This document shows positions 4,352 through 5,205 of a stretch of 5,205 nucleotides of DNA, piece after piece (within the stretch, counting starts at the first letter, position 1; every line of letters begins with the position of its first letter). The DNA lies in the NCBI GenBank assembly GCA_009779455.1, contig WREG01000153.1, positions 1 to 5,205 on the forward strand. Direction: 5' to 3'. This stretch comes from Oscillospiraceae bacterium. Lineage in GTDB: Bacteria > Bacillota > Clostridia > Oscillospirales > Acutalibacteraceae. A program made the position numbers and the translations under genes. The notes below the pieces were generated by a model. The model made no database searches. It had not been told where the DNA came from and saw only the letters and a list, made by a program, of their open reading frames with translations.

Positions 4352-5205
4352 ATGAGAAAAACAAAAATAGTCTGCACTTTAGGCCCCGCAAGCGCGACTG
4401 AAGAAGTAATGGAACAGATGCTTAAGGCCGGGATGAATGTGGCGAGGCTCTATTTTTCCCACGGTACATACGAGTCCCATCAAAAATTTATCGACACTTT
4501 CAGGAAGGTGCGCGACCGCCTGGGGCTTCCGGCGGCGGTTATGCTCGACACGAAAGGCCCGGAAATACGCATAAAAAACTTCAAAAACGGAAGCGTCGTC
4601 TTGAAAGACGGCGGCAGCTTCACCCTTACGACTGAAGAGGTCGAAGGGGACGAAAACAAAGTCTCTATTTCCTACAAAGACCTGCCCGGGCAGTTAAGAA
4701 CAGGGCAGACCGTATTGGTTGACGACGGGAAAATAATATTGAAAACCGTTGAATCAATCCCGCCGGAAATAAAATGCGCCGTAATGCACGGCGGGGAGCT
4801 TCGCGACCACAAAAGCATAAACATACCCCATTCGCGCCTGGAAATGGAGTATCTGAGCGAACCCGACAAGCAGGACCTGCTCTTCGGGATAAAAAACGAC
4901 GTGGATTTCATTTCCGCCTCCTTTGTCAGGCGCAAGGAGGACGTCACGGCAATGCGGAAATTCTTGGACTACCACGGCGGGCAGCGCATTAGGATAATTG
5001 CAAAAATCGAAAATATCGAGGGCATCGAAAACTTTGACGAAATTTTGGCGCAGGCGGACGGCATCATGGTCGCCAGGGGCGACATGGGAGTCGAGGTGGA
5101 GTACGAGCGGCTGCCAGGGCTGCAAAAAGTGTTTATAAAACGCTGCTACCAATCCGGGAAAATGGTCATAACGGCTACCCAAATGCTTGAATCGATGATT
5201 GTCAA
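4352..5205 (+). CDS. pyk: Pyruvate kinase, N-terminal 284 residues (cut by window end)
   Basis: The ATG at 4352 follows GAAAGGA (4338-4344) by 7 nt and lies 20 bp after the previous stop. The frame is open to the window end (284 complete codons of an enzyme usually near 475). Pyruvate kinase transfers phosphate from phosphoenolpyruvate to ADP, the last step of glycolysis. Visible signatures are KTKIVCTLGPAS (3-14), ARLYFSHG (31-38), LDTKGPEIR (65-73), the B-domain around 74-160, IIAKIENIEG (215-224) with catalytic K218 and metal ligand E220, MVARGDMGVE (239-248) with D244, and ITATQMLES (273-281) with T276. E71 is the residue typical of potassium-dependent enzymes. Residue 34 is Tyr where nearly all homologs have Asn, a potassium ligand. 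Divergence in the B-domain end (KSINIPHSRLEME, 154-166) suggests a second, clostridial-type isozyme rather than a standard one. Confidence 0.93.
   Translation, partial: MRKTKIVCTLGPASATEEVMEQMLKAGMNVARLYFSHGTYESHQKFIDTFRKVRDRLGLPAAVMLDTKGPEIRIKNFKNGSVVLKDGGSFTLTTEEVEGDENKVSISYKDLPGQLRTGQTVLVDDGKIILKTVESIPPEIKCAVMHGGELRDHKSINIPHSRLEMEYLSEPDKQDLLFGIKNDVDFISASFVRRKEDVTAMRKFLDYHGGQRIRIIAKIENIEGIENFDEILAQADGIMVARGDMGVEVEYERLPGLQKVFIKRCYQSGKMVITATQMLESMIV

Noticed and set aside
4754..5182. 142-aa minus-strand open frame
   Set aside because: Antisense to the pyruvate kinase, which is open and motif-rich across the same bases.

Overview
The window looks like chromosomal DNA from an anaerobic member of the Bacillota (Clostridia-type). 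It has purine-rich Shine-Dalgarno sites, a TTG start behind a strong ribosome binding site, textbook sigma-A promoters with AT-rich surroundings, frequent ATA and AGG codons, and protein families common in that group (DUF4417, DUF2281-type antitoxins, a clostridial-style pyruvate kinase). No genus can be named from the sequence alone.

Left part (1-1850, AT-rich, minus strand). A consensus promoter (TTGACA, 17 bp, TATAAT; 1750-1778) drives a 473-aa composite protein (293-1714). It has an N-terminal DUF4417 domain, a linker, a short His-rich segment resembling C-terminal modules of phage-head or polymorphic-toxin proteins, and a C-terminal domain of about 107 aa. Downstream lie two partial copies of that C-terminal domain: a 58-aa tail-only ORF (107-283) and a head-only remnant of 15 codons (37-84). 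The region therefore reads as a degenerate tandem array of one small cassette. The copy fused to DUF4417 also has its own internal SD and ATG (616), so it could be made as a separate protein. The cassettes may be immunity-like, but that is inference.

Middle (1730-1961). A divergent intergenic region carries the two promoters back to back. The plus-strand promoter (1817-1845) is followed by an unusual GC-rich leader with a chain of overlapping hairpins, possibly a regulatory leader or an interspersed repeat.

Right part (1962-5205, plus strand, mostly higher GC). Five tightly packed co-directional genes look like one operon: a Gfo/Idh/MocA oxidoreductase, a DUF2281-type antitoxin-like protein, a class I SAM-dependent methyltransferase, a second small antitoxin-like protein, and a pyruvate kinase cut by the window end. 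The methyltransferase overlaps both small genes (17 and 38 bp), suggesting translational coupling. No toxin partner of a known family is present. The pyruvate kinase keeps its main catalytic residues but has Tyr in place of the highly conserved Asn of the R-x-N-F-S-H-G motif, a potassium ligand in characterised enzymes. No tRNA, rRNA, CRISPR array, transposase or convincing rho-independent terminator was seen.
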